Shown: positions 50,016-58,930 of the stretch, piece by piece
Layout: every line of letters begins with the position of its first letter
How positions within the stretch are numbered: the stretch's first letter is position 1
Assembly (NCBI RefSeq): GCF_000309385.1
Contig: NZ_JH976537.1
Location: forward strand, 709,426 to 773,425
Direction of reading: 5' to 3'
Length of the DNA: 64,000 bases
DNA from: Nodosilinea nodulosa PCC 7104
GTDB taxonomy: Bacteria; Cyanobacteriota; Cyanobacteriia; Phormidesmidales; Phormidesmidaceae
Notes under the pieces: generated by a model
The model's database searches: none
The model's input: the letters and a program-made list of their open reading frames with translations, nothing else
Told to the model about the DNA's origin: nothing
Made by a program: the position numbers and the translations under genes

Positions 50016-50615
50016 ATGGTTCAAACGAAATCAAATACAGCTACTTTCGCCGACTATCTAGCCTATGACGACGGCACCGATACTCGCTACGAACTGGTGC
50101 GCGGGCAGCTTGTTGCTATGACTCCGCCAGCCTGGTCGCATATCAAAATTGCTCGTTTTCTAGAAGATACCTTTCGCGCTGAGATTCGGCGGTTAGGCTA
50201 CAGCTGGGACGCCATTCGCGGTGAGATTGGCCAGCGCACTGGAGAAGATGACTCTCGTCTACCCGATGTACTGGTTGCAGAGTCGGCTGCTTTAGAGGCT
50301 TTAGGCGATCGCCCAGCGGTATTAGAAGTGCCCGCAGTTTTGACCGTAGAAATTGTCAGCCGCAGCTCAGTACAGGATGACTACCTCCACAAGCTGGCAG
50401 AGTACGAGAGTTTAGGCGTGCAGGAATATTGGCTGGTAGATTACCTGGCCCTTGGCCCGGCCCGATATTTAGGGACGCCCAAGCGGCCAACAGTGTTTAT
50501 CTATCGTCTCGTGGACGGAGAATATGCTGCTCCACGGCAGTGTCGCGACGCTGAGATCGTGGAATCGGCCATATTTCCAGACCTAAAGGTGACGGCCCAG
50601 GAGATATTTGGGTGA
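50016..50615 (+). CDS. Uma2-family endonuclease (intact copy)
   Basis: 199 residues with a Uma2 domain: TATFADYLAYDDGTDTRYELV, the metal-site region RLPDVLVAESAALEAL, the VLTVEIVSRSSVQDDYLHK motif (Glu-x-Val as catalytic part) and EYWLVDYL. Widespread and amplified in cyanobacteria; classed as restriction-endonuclease-like, true role unsettled. The only undamaged copy among three in this window. Confidence 0.9.
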   Translation: MVQTKSNTATFADYLAYDDGTDTRYELVRGQLVAMTPPAWSHIKIARFLEDTFRAEIRRLGYSWDAIRGEIGQRTGEDDSRLPDVLVAESAALEALGDRPAVLEVPAVLTVEIVSRSSVQDDYLHKLAEYESLGVQEYWLVDYLALGPARYLGTPKRPTVFIYRLVDGEYAAPRQCRDAEIVESAIFPDLKVTAQEIFG

Positions 50616-50643
50616 TCGGGGCTACCTGTTGGCCAACCCTTAA

Positions 50644-52269
50644 TCAACCGCTCAGCAGGGCTTCGACGAACTCGTAGCTGGAGAAGGGCCGCAGGTCTTC
50701 GATGCCCTCGCCCGCGCCAATAAAGCGAATCGGTAGGCCCAGCTGCTCGACTACGGCCAGGGCCACGCCGCCTTTGGCGGTGCCGTCGAGCTTGGTGAGC
50801 ACCACGCCGCTGAGGTTGGCGGCTTCGGCAAAGACTTCGGCCTGGCGCAGGCCGTTTTGGCCCAGGGTGGCGTCGAGCACCAGCAGGGCTTCGATCTGGG
50901 CGTCGGGGGCTTTTTTGTCGACAATGCGGCGAATTTTGGCCAGCTCATCCATCAGGTTCTTTTTGTTTTGCAGGCGTCCGGCGGTATCAACCAGCAAGAG
51001 TTCGATGTTGCGGGACTGGGAGGCGGCGATCGCGTCATAGACCACCGCCGCCGGGTCGGTATTCTGCCCTGGGTTGGCGATCACCTCCACACCGCTGCGA
51101 GCCCCCCAGGTTTTGACCTGCTCCACGGCGGCGGCGCGGAAGGTGTCGGCGGCGGCAATTAGCGTGTTGTAGCCCGACTTTTTGGCGATGTGGGCCAGCT
51201 TGCCAATGGTGGTGGTTTTGCCCGCGCCGTTGACGCCGGTCATTAGCCAGATGTTGAAGCTGCCCTTTGCGGGGGTGAAGGTGAGGTTGTGGGCGTCGCC
51301 CAGGGGGGCATCGAGCATATCCCGCAGGATGGATTTCAGGTAGGCGATCGCCTGGTCGGGCGGCAGCACTTCCTCACGCATACGCCCCTGCAGCGCCTCG
51401 ATTACCTTGTCGGTGGCGGCTACGCCTACATCGGCCTGGAGCAGCAGCGCCTCGATCTCCATCACCGCGTCGTCGTTGAGCGGCCCCTGGCCAACGATGG
51501 CCTTGAGCTGGTTGACCAGGCTAAGGCGGGTTTTATTCAGCCCCTGGCGCAGCTTGTTGAGCCAGGTAATTTCTTCGGCAGAGATGTCGTCGGGCCGACG
51601 GCCCTGGGCGGCGAGCACCTCCGCCGACCAGAGAAACGCTTCGTCCAGATCGATGTCGAGCAGGACGGGCTGGGTGGGAGTGGCGGCAGCGGCGATCGGT
51701 TCTGGTTCAGGCTCCGGTTCCACAATGGCGGTGGCTTCGAGCTGGGCCAGGCGCTGCTGGCGCTCGTCCTCGGCTTGAGCCCAGAAGGGTCGCGGGGCTG
51801 CGGGTTCGGGTTCGGTTGCTTTGGGTTCGGTTGTTTCAGTCTCGGGCGCTTCGGTCTCAGCCGAAGGGATATCTGCCTCAGGAGTAGCGTCTGGCGGCGG
51901 GGACTCTAGGACGGGAGCCGCGATCGCCTCAGCTTCAAGTCCCTCCCCTTCAGAGGACTCCACCGGCTCAGCGCCTTCCGCCTCGACCTCATCAACCGCT
52001 GCTTCAGCGGGGGCGGCAACCGCTTCCTCAACCTCTGCCTCAGCCGCCGACGGCTCTTCGACCTGGGCCTCGGTTTCGGCCTTCTGCTTTTGAATGTTTT
52101 GGTAGGCGGCCTTGGCCCACTTCAGGTAGTCTTCTGAGGAAAGCTGCGAGGTGGCAGGGGCAGCCGCTTCTTTGGCTGGCTCAGGGGCCTTTGTAGCCGG
52201 GGCTTTAGCGTCAGCATCGGCGCTGTTAGACTTGTCAAAACTGCGCTGAAACCAGTTGAACCCAGACAT
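50644..52269 (-). CDS. ftsY: Signal recognition particle receptor FtsY
   Basis: GTPase that docks ribosome-SRP complexes at the membrane. 541 residues: a long acidic N-terminal domain (residues ~20-190, Glu/Ala/Pro-rich, which associates with membrane lipids), the NG domain with G1 GVNGAGKTTTIGKLA (~343), TFRAAAVEQVKTW (I-box), DTAGRLQNKKNLM (G3), TKLDGTAKGG (G4) and GAGEGIEDLRPF at the end. Third of three minus-strand genes DUF502-nusB-ftsY. Confidence 0.98.
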   Translation of the reverse strand: MSGFNWFQRSFDKSNSADADAKAPATKAPEPAKEAAAPATSQLSSEDYLKWAKAAYQNIQKQKAETEAQVEEPSAAEAEVEEAVAAPAEAAVDEVEAEGAEPVESSEGEGLEAEAIAAPVLESPPPDATPEADIPSAETEAPETETTEPKATEPEPAAPRPFWAQAEDERQQRLAQLEATAIVEPEPEPEPIAAAATPTQPVLLDIDLDEAFLWSAEVLAAQGRRPDDISAEEITWLNKLRQGLNKTRLSLVNQLKAIVGQGPLNDDAVMEIEALLLQADVGVAATDKVIEALQGRMREEVLPPDQAIAYLKSILRDMLDAPLGDAHNLTFTPAKGSFNIWLMTGVNGAGKTTTIGKLAHIAKKSGYNTLIAAADTFRAAAVEQVKTWGARSGVEVIANPGQNTDPAAVVYDAIAASQSRNIELLLVDTAGRLQNKKNLMDELAKIRRIVDKKAPDAQIEALLVLDATLGQNGLRQAEVFAEAANLSGVVLTKLDGTAKGGVALAVVEQLGLPIRFIGAGEGIEDLRPFSSYEFVEALLSG

Positions 52270-52447
52270 ATCAGAGCTACCTTGCGGACGTTGTGACTGT
52301 TTTTAATAGTATCGTTCTCAGGGCCTAACCACCGGGTTCGCCAATCTCCACCCAAGCGCAGCCCTGGTATAGGCGATCGAGGTCTCAATCTGCGCTGCGA
52401 TCTACAAACGCCTGGGCAATGCCGTCCGGCTCCCCGCCTCGCCTTCC

Positions 52448-53125
52448 CTAGGCCACCGGGCTGTCCAGCGCGGCCTCACTGGGCTCGATCGCGTTGGCTT
52501 CCCCTTCGCCACGGCTCACCACTCGGCGCAGCACGCCGTTGATAAATCGGAAGCCGTCGTCGTCGCTGTAGCGTTTGGCCAGCTCCACCGCCTCGTTGAT
52601 GGCGACCCGGTCGGGGGTGCCCAGGTAGTTCATTTCGACCACGGCCAGGCGCAGAATGTCGCGATCGATGCGGGGCAGGCGCTTGAGATTCCAGGCCACC
52701 ATCACCTCATCCAGCAGAGCATCAACGTCGCTCTGGTGTTTGACGGTGTTGCTGAGCAGCTCCAGGGCAAAAGCTTCAATCTCAGACTGGTTGCTGAGGC
52801 GAATGAACTCGGGCAGTTCGATCGCGTGGGCCAGGCGGTTGATTGCGTTCTGGGTGAGGGCGATCGCCGCTTCGACCATGCCTCGCCCCTTTTCCACATC
52901 GCTGGCGCGGGTGCCGCTGTCGACCAGGTGCTGATTACCCCGCTTCAGCTCATCGGAGGCGGTTTCGAGGGCATCTTTGGCCTCGGCGGTGAGGGTTTGA
53001 ACAGCCGCCAGCAGCAGCTTCTCAAGGTCTTGGTCCGCCAGTTTGCTGGGCAGTCTACCGGGCTTCTCAGAAAGCTGGCTGAGACCCAAAAGGGCCAACT
53101 CGCGGGCCATACGGCGAGCTTGCAT
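52448..53125 (-). CDS. nusB: Transcription antitermination factor NusB
   Basis: 225 residues from the ATG at 53125 (MQARRMARELALLGLSQL, the standard cyanobacterial opening); a GTG at 53209 would add 28 poorly conserved residues. NusB binds boxA of rRNA transcripts with NusE. The C-terminal helical domain shows VMVAWNLKRLPRIDRDILRLAVVEM and INEAVELAKRYSDDDGFRFINGVL, the NusB signature. The middle part (~40-115) is longer than in E. coli, as in other cyanobacteria. Confidence 0.94.
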   Translation of the reverse strand: MQARRMARELALLGLSQLSEKPGRLPSKLADQDLEKLLLAAVQTLTAEAKDALETASDELKRGNQHLVDSGTRASDVEKGRGMVEAAIALTQNAINRLAHAIELPEFIRLSNQSEIEAFALELLSNTVKHQSDVDALLDEVMVAWNLKRLPRIDRDILRLAVVEMNYLGTPDRVAINEAVELAKRYSDDDGFRFINGVLRRVVSRGEGEANAIEPSEAALDSPVA

Positions 53126-53252
53126 AGTCAATATCTCCAGAAGCGATGTAGAATCTACGCCCAAACAAAGCCTGCTCAGCGCTTGCTCCACCTCTGCTCG
53201 CGGATGCACAACACCGGGTAGGCCCAGGACTGGGCTAGAACCAGGCTATATC

Positions 53253-54119
53253 TTAGCAATCTTCTTCCATCGGCAAGACGGAAAGTTGCTGGGGATAGTC
53301 GGCCCGATCGGAGGCGGCTTCTGAAGCGAGTTCAGAGGGTAGTTCAGCACCGCCCTGCCCCAGGGAAATGGGAGACTGCCCCCCGTCAACCACCGCAGGA
53401 GCGCGCTCGGCGGGCACCGCCGCCGCCAGGTTGGGGCCAACAATGCCCCCCGAGAGCAGTACCTTAAAGGCATCTTCAATGGAAATCGACAGATTGACCA
53501 CGTCGGTTTCGGGCACGATGGCGTACCAGCCGCTAGTGGGGTTGGGGGTGGTGGGCACAAATACGCTCAGCATCTTTGAGGTGGTGGGCGCGGCGGCGGC
53601 GGTCATGGCCCCGGTGACAAAGGCGATCGCCCAGACGCCTTTGCGGGGGTACTCCACCAGCACCACCCGGCGAAAGCGAGTGCTGGAGTCTTGAAACACC
53701 GTTTGCAGCAGCTGTTGCAGGGTTTTGTACACCGACCCGGCCAGGGGAATAGACTGCACCACCTTTTCGCCTACATCCAGCAGCCAGCGCCCAGCGATGT
53801 TGCGGGCCATCAGGCCGATGATCAAAATCGCCAGCAGCGGCACCGATAGACCAATCAGCAGGTTAATGACGTTGACCAGGACGGGGTTGAGGCCATCGAA
53901 GGGGGTGAGCTGCTTCGGAAAGCGGGTCAGCAGACGCACCACCCAGCCCGAAATCGTGATCGTCAGCCAGATGGTGGTAGCCAACGGAATGATCACCAGC
54001 AGCCCGGCGATTAGATCGTTCTTGAGGTCTTGCTTGATCTTTTGAAGCACGGAGGGCTCGGGGTGATCTGGGCTCGAAAGCGGCGAGTTATTCAGGGTAG
54101 GCGAACCGTTTAAGTCCAT
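53253..54119 (-). CDS. DUF502 membrane protein
   Basis: 288 residues with two strong membrane helices (AGLLVIIPLATTIWLTITIS, VPLLAILIIGLMARNIAG) and a conserved soluble part (SIPLAGSVYKTLQQLLQT, RVVLVEYPRKGVWAIAFVTG, VFVPTTPNPTSGWYAIVP), the DUF502 family. Role unproven; plant homologues (LCV-like) localise to endomembranes. It stands 127 bp before nusB and ftsY in a minus-strand order conserved in cyanobacteria. Confidence 0.93.
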   Translation of the reverse strand: MDLNGSPTLNNSPLSSPDHPEPSVLQKIKQDLKNDLIAGLLVIIPLATTIWLTITISGWVVRLLTRFPKQLTPFDGLNPVLVNVINLLIGLSVPLLAILIIGLMARNIAGRWLLDVGEKVVQSIPLAGSVYKTLQQLLQTVFQDSSTRFRRVVLVEYPRKGVWAIAFVTGAMTAAAAPTTSKMLSVFVPTTPNPTSGWYAIVPETDVVNLSISIEDAFKVLLSGGIVGPNLAAAVPAERAPAVVDGGQSPISLGQGGAELPSELASEAASDRADYPQQLSVLPMEEDC

Positions 54120-54506
54120 AATCCCAAAATGCTGGCTAGGGATGGGTGAAGCTACGAAGGCGGAACGGCGGGCTAGGCGAGTTCAAAATGAGTTTTGTAC
54201 TGGAGGCAGCCAGGGAACCTGAACTGCAACGACCTAAACTATAGCGATCTAAACAATATTGTAAACATTTGTATCGAGAACCGGGGGAAAGAACAGTCCT
54301 CGCAGTCGAATCCTGACCCAAAATACGGCCTTCATTCTCCTATCCTAAAACAAATGGGTAGCGAGGCTAACATTCTGCCCCAGGGCGCATCATCAATTCT
54401 CACCACAATCCTGATGCCATGGGCATTGCCACGCCCGACCCAAACAACAGGCTAGGGGCTGTAACCGCTGATTCTGAGGTCATTGGCGATTAGTGGATGA
54501 CAGCCC
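54120..54506. other. Gene-free stretch between DUF502 and mgtE
   Basis: 387 bp with no gene seen. It contains two similar strings, GACCTAAACTATAGC and GATCTAAACAATATTG, and the left arm of the mgtE-end hairpin. Confidence 0.4.
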
Positions 54507-54510
54507 CTAG
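54452..54510 (-). terminator. Hairpin overlapping the mgtE stop codon
   Basis: CTAGGGGCTGT (54452-54462) and ACAGCCCCTAG (54500-54510) form a perfect 11-bp stem with a 37-nt loop; the mgtE stop (54507-54509) lies within one arm. No T tract follows, so termination is only possible. Confidence 0.4.
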
Positions 54511-55913
54511 GTTAGCCCCAGCAGATGGCGAGCCAGGGTGAGGTAGATCAAGACGCCCAGCACGTCCACAATGGTGGTGATGAACGGAGCCGACATCAGG
54601 GCCGGGTCAAATTTGAGGGCATCAAAGAGCAGCGGCAGCGTGCCGCCCGCCGTGGAGGCCAGAATTGAAATGGCCACCAGGCTAATGCCCACGGTGAGGG
54701 CAATAGACAGATTGCCCTGGAGTATGTAGGCCCATACGGTAACCACCGCCCCCAGCATTAAGCCCAGAACGGTGCCCGCGATCGCCTCCCGCCGAATCAC
54801 CGAGAGGGCGTGCTTAGAGCTAATTTCCTGAGTATTCAAGCCTCGGATGACCACCGTCGACGACTGGGCTCCCACGTTGCCGCCGCTGCCAATCAGCAGC
54901 GGGATAAAGGCCGCCAGGGCCACCACCTGCTGCAAAATATCCTGCTGACTGCGAATGACGGCGGTGGTAACCGTGTTGGTAATCAGCAAAACAGAAAGCC
55001 ACACCACGCGCTTGCGGGCCACATCGAACAGGTTGGCCTGAAAATAGCTGTCGCCGCCGCTCTGCAAGCCGCCCAGGGCGTAGATGTCCTCGGTGGTCTC
55101 GGCCTCGATCACGTCGATCAGGTCGTCGACGGTGATGATGCCCACCAGGCGATCTTCGGTGTCGACCACGGGCACCGCCAGAAAGTCGTAGCGCTGCACC
55201 AGGCGGGCCACGTCTTCCTGGTCGGTGTCGGTGCGTACGGAGATCACATCGCGGGTCATCAGGTCGCCGATGGTCTGCTCGGGCTGGCCGGTGACCAGGT
55301 GCCGCAGCGAGAGAATGCCGGTCATGCGGCGGGCGGCGTCGGTGACAAACAGGTAGTAAATAGTTTCGCTGACGAAGGCGCGGCTGCGAATGTAGTCGAG
55401 GGCGCGCAGCACCGTCCAGCCCTCCTTGAGGGCCACGTACTCTGGAGTCATGATCCGCCCGGCGGTGCCCGCCTCGTAGCCCAACAGCTGGGCCGTGGCC
55501 TCGCGCTCCTGGGGGCTGAGCTGGGACAGCAGGCTGCGCACAAATTTGGCGGGCAGTTCGTCAAACAGCCTGGCCCGGTCATCGGGGGACATCTTGTCGA
55601 CGATATCGAGCACGTCCTGGCGCTTGAAGTCTTCGATCAGGGCCTGCTGCACGCTGGTGTCGAGGTTTTCGTAGACTTCGATCGCCTCGCCCTTGCCCAG
55701 CAGCCGAAAGGCGATCGCCTGCATGGCCTCGGGCAGGTCTTCAATGGCCTCGGCAATATCCGCAGGCTGCACCGGCACCAAAAGCGCTTTGGCCCCTGGC
55801 AAATTTCCCTGCTCTAAGAGCACCTGTAGCTGCGATCGCACCAGCTCTTGCAGCTCCCTGCGGTCTATGGCGAGGGCACTTGGTGTGTTCTGCGTTTCGC
55901 TCAACGCCTGCAT
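54507..55913 (-). CDS. mgtE: Magnesium transporter MgtE
   Basis: Homodimeric Mg2+ channel gated by cytosolic Mg2+. 468 residues: a helical N domain (~20-150; VRSLLSQLSPQEREATAQLL), two CBS domains (TPEYVALKEGWTVLRAL and VVDTEDRLVGIITVDDLIDV) and five C-terminal membrane helices (LLIGSGGNVGAQSSTVVIRGL is the conserved pore region; DVLGVLIYLTLARHLLG at the end). No anomalies. Confidence 0.96.
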   Translation of the reverse strand: MQALSETQNTPSALAIDRRELQELVRSQLQVLLEQGNLPGAKALLVPVQPADIAEAIEDLPEAMQAIAFRLLGKGEAIEVYENLDTSVQQALIEDFKRQDVLDIVDKMSPDDRARLFDELPAKFVRSLLSQLSPQEREATAQLLGYEAGTAGRIMTPEYVALKEGWTVLRALDYIRSRAFVSETIYYLFVTDAARRMTGILSLRHLVTGQPEQTIGDLMTRDVISVRTDTDQEDVARLVQRYDFLAVPVVDTEDRLVGIITVDDLIDVIEAETTEDIYALGGLQSGGDSYFQANLFDVARKRVVWLSVLLITNTVTTAVIRSQQDILQQVVALAAFIPLLIGSGGNVGAQSSTVVIRGLNTQEISSKHALSVIRREAIAGTVLGLMLGAVVTVWAYILQGNLSIALTVGISLVAISILASTAGGTLPLLFDALKFDPALMSAPFITTIVDVLGVLIYLTLARHLLGLT

Positions 55914-56136
55914 CCCGGCTACATCATTGCCTCTAGTCTAGTGGCCCCTGGTCGCCTAGAGAAGCCAAACTGTCAGGATTATTCTCTTAGCCTCAATAAA
56001 CAGAGTGCCCGGGATTGCGGCTGGCCTCAATGGGCCTGGTCCCAGGGCATCGAGCGGCAGGGGTGAGTCTCCGCCAGCGGCGATCGCTGGCGGGGGGCAT
56101 AATGGGACAACAGAGGCCGCTTTAGACCCCAACCCC

Positions 56137-57495
56137 ATGGACTTTGCACGGGCCACCAACGAGATCGTCGACGGGCGCTACCGCATTCTGCAACCTTTGG
56201 GCCAGGGCAGCAGTGGCACCACCTACGCCGCCGAGGTGCTAGAAACGGGCCGCGCGATCGCCCTCAAAGAACTCTCCCTGCGCGGCCTGCAAGACTGGAA
56301 AAAGATTGAGCTATTTGAGCGCGAGGCCCGCATCCTCAAGACCCTCAGCCATCCTGCTATTCCCCAGTACATCGACTTTTTTCAGGTCGATACCGCCGAC
56401 AACCGCTGGTTTTACCTGGCCCAGGACCTGGCCGAGGGTACCTCCCTGGCCGACTGGATAGAGGCGGGCCGCCGGGTCGATGAAGCCGAAGCCCGCCGCA
56501 TCGCCGCCCAGGTTCTTGAAGTGCTGGTCTATCTGCACGGCCTCAGCCCGCCGGTCATTCACCGCGACATCAAGCCCCAAAACATCATTCGCCGCGACGA
56601 TGGCCAGCTGTACCTGGTCGATTTTGGTGCGGTGCAGACCGTCCTTCGCGATCGCCAGGGCAGCACCGTGGTGGGCACCTACGGCTACATGGCCCCCGAG
56701 CAGTTTCGCGGCCAGGCGGTGCCCGCCACCGATTTGTACAGCCTGGGGGCAACGCTGCTGTTTTTGCTCACCCACCAGTCTCCTGCCGACCTGCCCCAGG
56801 AGCGACTGCGGATCAACTTTCGTCCCTACATCTCGGTTTCTAAATCCTTCGCCGACTGGCTCGACCAGCTGCTCGATCCCCTGGTGGAAGACCGCTTTGC
56901 CTCGGCCCAGGTGGCCCTGGCGGCCCTCACCCAGCCCGCCCCTCTGGTCCCCGCCGATTCACCGCGCCCTCTGACCCTTCGCCCTCCGGCGGGTACCCGC
57001 GTGCAGGTGCAGAAATCGCCTGGGGAACTCATCATCGACATTCCACCCCCTGGGCTGCGGAGCTCTGTGGGCCTAGTTATTATCAGCGTCTTGTGGAACG
57101 GAATTCTGGCCTATATCTCGGTCAACGTCGTTTCGTCGGGAGCCGGGTTTGCCCTGCTGGCGATCGCGCCCTTTTGGCTGACGGGCCTGGGTATGGTCGT
57201 GGGCGTAGTCAACATTATGCTGGCCAGCTTTTACCTGCGCATCGATCGCCAGCAGTTTTCCCTCACCCGCCGCCTGCTGGGGTGGACGCACCGACGCCAG
57301 GGCCATACCGCCGACCTGACCAAGGTCGAGCTGCAAACCACTTACACCAAAAGCGATCGTCCCGTGCACACCATTACCCTGCTAGAGGGCATCAACCGGC
57401 ACAAATTCGGTGCCCCGCTGACAACGGACGAAAAGGCCTGGCTGGTGGACGAAATTGACGCGTTTGTGCGCCAAATCAGAGGTGATCGCCTCTAG
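56137..57495 (+). CDS. Serine/threonine protein kinase with membrane tail
   Basis: 452 residues from the ATG at 56137 (MDFARATNEIVDGRYRILQ); an upstream GTG at 56005 would add a low-complexity stretch. Hanks-type kinase: glycine loop LGQGSSGTTY, VAIK-type Lys in IALKEL, Glu in FEREARIL, catalytic VIHRDIKPQNII (~residue 143), DFG as LVDFGAVQ (~165), APE as MAPEQF. After the kinase (~280) come a linker and two membrane helices (VGLVIISVLWNGILAYISV, FALLAIAPFWLTGLGMVVG), then a PH-like C-terminal part. Substrates unknown. Confidence 0.92.
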   Translation: MDFARATNEIVDGRYRILQPLGQGSSGTTYAAEVLETGRAIALKELSLRGLQDWKKIELFEREARILKTLSHPAIPQYIDFFQVDTADNRWFYLAQDLAEGTSLADWIEAGRRVDEAEARRIAAQVLEVLVYLHGLSPPVIHRDIKPQNIIRRDDGQLYLVDFGAVQTVLRDRQGSTVVGTYGYMAPEQFRGQAVPATDLYSLGATLLFLLTHQSPADLPQERLRINFRPYISVSKSFADWLDQLLDPLVEDRFASAQVALAALTQPAPLVPADSPRPLTLRPPAGTRVQVQKSPGELIIDIPPPGLRSSVGLVIISVLWNGILAYISVNVVSSGAGFALLAIAPFWLTGLGMVVGVVNIMLASFYLRIDRQQFSLTRRLLGWTHRRQGHTADLTKVELQTTYTKSDRPVHTITLLEGINRHKFGAPLTTDEKAWLVDEIDAFVRQIRGDRL

Positions 57496-57536
57496 CTGAT
57501 TTACACTGAAGCCAACGCTTCTCAGGTCATTCGCCC

Positions 57537-58150
57537 ATGGCCGCTACCACTCAAAAGCTCACCTTTGCAGACTACCTCGCCTACGACGACGGCAGCGGCA
57601 CCCGCTACGAACTGGTGGATGGAGACCTGGTGTCGATGGGTATAGGCACAGGGCTACACGGCGCGATCGCAGAATTTCTAACCGAGCAGTTTAAGCTTGC
57701 GGCCCGGCAGGCCAGTCAGCCCTGGACGGCAAAAGATATGCGGATTGGGGTGCGTTGGCAAAGCCTCCCGGAGCGGGAATCGCCCCCCAGCACCCGCTGG
57801 GACACCTGCGCATTCCCGACGTGGTGCTGCTGCCGATGGAGCAGTGGGAGGCTTTGCAAGCCAAAGAAGCCGTTATTGAACTCACCGATCCACCGCCCCT
57901 GCTTGTCGTTGAAGTGGTTAGCGACTCAACTGTGGCTACCGACTACCGCGCTAAGCACAGCGAATACAGCGTTCTAGAGATTCCTGAGTACTGGATCGTT
58001 GACCCTCTGAAAGGGCAGGTGACGGTTGGTTGCTTACAGGCGGGCCGCTACGATGACGCAGTATTTACGGGTAGCGATGTGGTTCAATGTGCTGTGCTGT
58101 CAAACTTGAAGCTAACAGCGCGGCAGGTGCTTACGGCTTCCTTCACCTAG
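57537..58150 (+). pseudogene. Uma2-family gene with a one-base frameshift
   Basis: The first frame gives a normal Uma2 start, TQKLTFADYLAYDDGSGTRYELV, up to STRWDT at ~57806. From there the next frame continues with RIPDVVLLPMEQWEALQ, LLVVEVVSDSTVATDYRAKH and EYWIVDPL to the stop at 58150. The intact paralogue reads RWDTVRIPDV across the junction, so one base (probably a C in GACACC) is missing near 57804-57807. A sequencing error is the alternative. Confidence 0.85.
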
Positions 58151-58171
58151 TTCGAAAAGTAGACCAAACCC

Positions 58172-58720
58172 TTGGCATCTAAGAATCGCATTGCTCTAGT
58201 CACCGGCCCGGCGCGATCGGGCAAAAGCGAGTGGGCCGAAACCCTTGCGGCTGAATCCGGCCAGGCTGTTATCTACGTAGCTACTTCTCAGATTGATCCC
58301 GAGGATTTGGACTGGCAAAAGCGGGTGGCGCTCCACCGCGATCGCCGCCCCGACCACTGGCAATTGCAAGAAATCCCCATCGCCCTGCCCGCCGCCATCC
58401 TCTCCGCCACCGAGCAGGACTGTCTATTGATCGACTCCCTTGGCACCTGGCTGGCCAACCTGCTGGAGCAGGACGACGACACCTGGCAAGCCACCGTTCG
58501 TTCTCTCATCAAAAGCCTGCGGCAAACCCCCAGCACCGTAATCCTGGTCTCCGAAGAAACCGGCTGGGGCGTGGTGCCCGCCTACCCCATCGGGCGGCTA
58601 TTTCGCGATCGCCTCGGCTATCTCACCCGCCAGGTAGGCACCGTGGCCGACGCTCTGTACCTGGTAGTAGCCGGTTATGCCGTGGATATGAAAAAGGTGG
58701 GGGATAGGGTGGATGGGTGA
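58172..58720 (+). CDS. cobU: Adenosylcobinamide kinase/guanylyltransferase CobU
   Basis: Phosphorylates adenosylcobinamide and transfers GMP to it in the nucleotide-loop step of cobalamin synthesis. 182 residues: P-loop LVTGPARSGKSEWAE (~residues 9-23), VIYVATSQIDPEDLDWQKR with HRDRRP, DCLLIDSLGTWLANLL and VSEETGWGVVPAYPIGRLFRDRLG, the CobU signatures. The start is a TTG; an in-frame stop lies just upstream and no ATG is available. No cobalamin riboswitch or other cob gene is nearby. Confidence 0.93.
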   Translation: MASKNRIALVTGPARSGKSEWAETLAAESGQAVIYVATSQIDPEDLDWQKRVALHRDRRPDHWQLQEIPIALPAAILSATEQDCLLIDSLGTWLANLLEQDDDTWQATVRSLIKSLRQTPSTVILVSEETGWGVVPAYPIGRLFRDRLGYLTRQVGTVADALYLVVAGYAVDMKKVGDRVDG

Positions 58721-58732
58721 TGGGGTGGATGG

Positions 58733-58930
58733 GTGATAGGGGAGATGAGGGTGATAGGGGAGATGAGGGTGATAGGGGAGATGAGGGTGATAGGGGAGAT
58801 GAGGGTGATAGGGGAGATGAGGGTGATAGGGGAGATGAGGGTGATAGGGGGGATGAGGGAGATAGGGGGATGGTCTTCCTCACCTCCCCATCTTCCCCAC
58901 CTCCCTCACCTTCCCCACCTCCCCCATTCA
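58733..58930. repeat. 18-bp minisatellite followed by C/T-rich tract
   Basis: GTGATAGGGGAGATGAGG is repeated seven times head to tail (58733-58858), six exact copies and one with a single change. A C/T-rich tract (CCTCACCTCCCCATCTTCC) follows at 58873-58930 and is largely complementary to the minisatellite, so a plus-strand RNA could form a long hairpin between the convergent cobU and metallophosphoesterase genes. Confidence 0.9.

Noticed and set aside
57980..58171. Cobalamin riboswitch before cobU
   Set aside because: The upstream DNA is the coding end of the Uma2 pseudogene and has no B12-box-like string.
58733..58858. Repeat array considered as a CRISPR
   Set aside because: 18-bp units are contiguous with no spacers and there are no cas genes.
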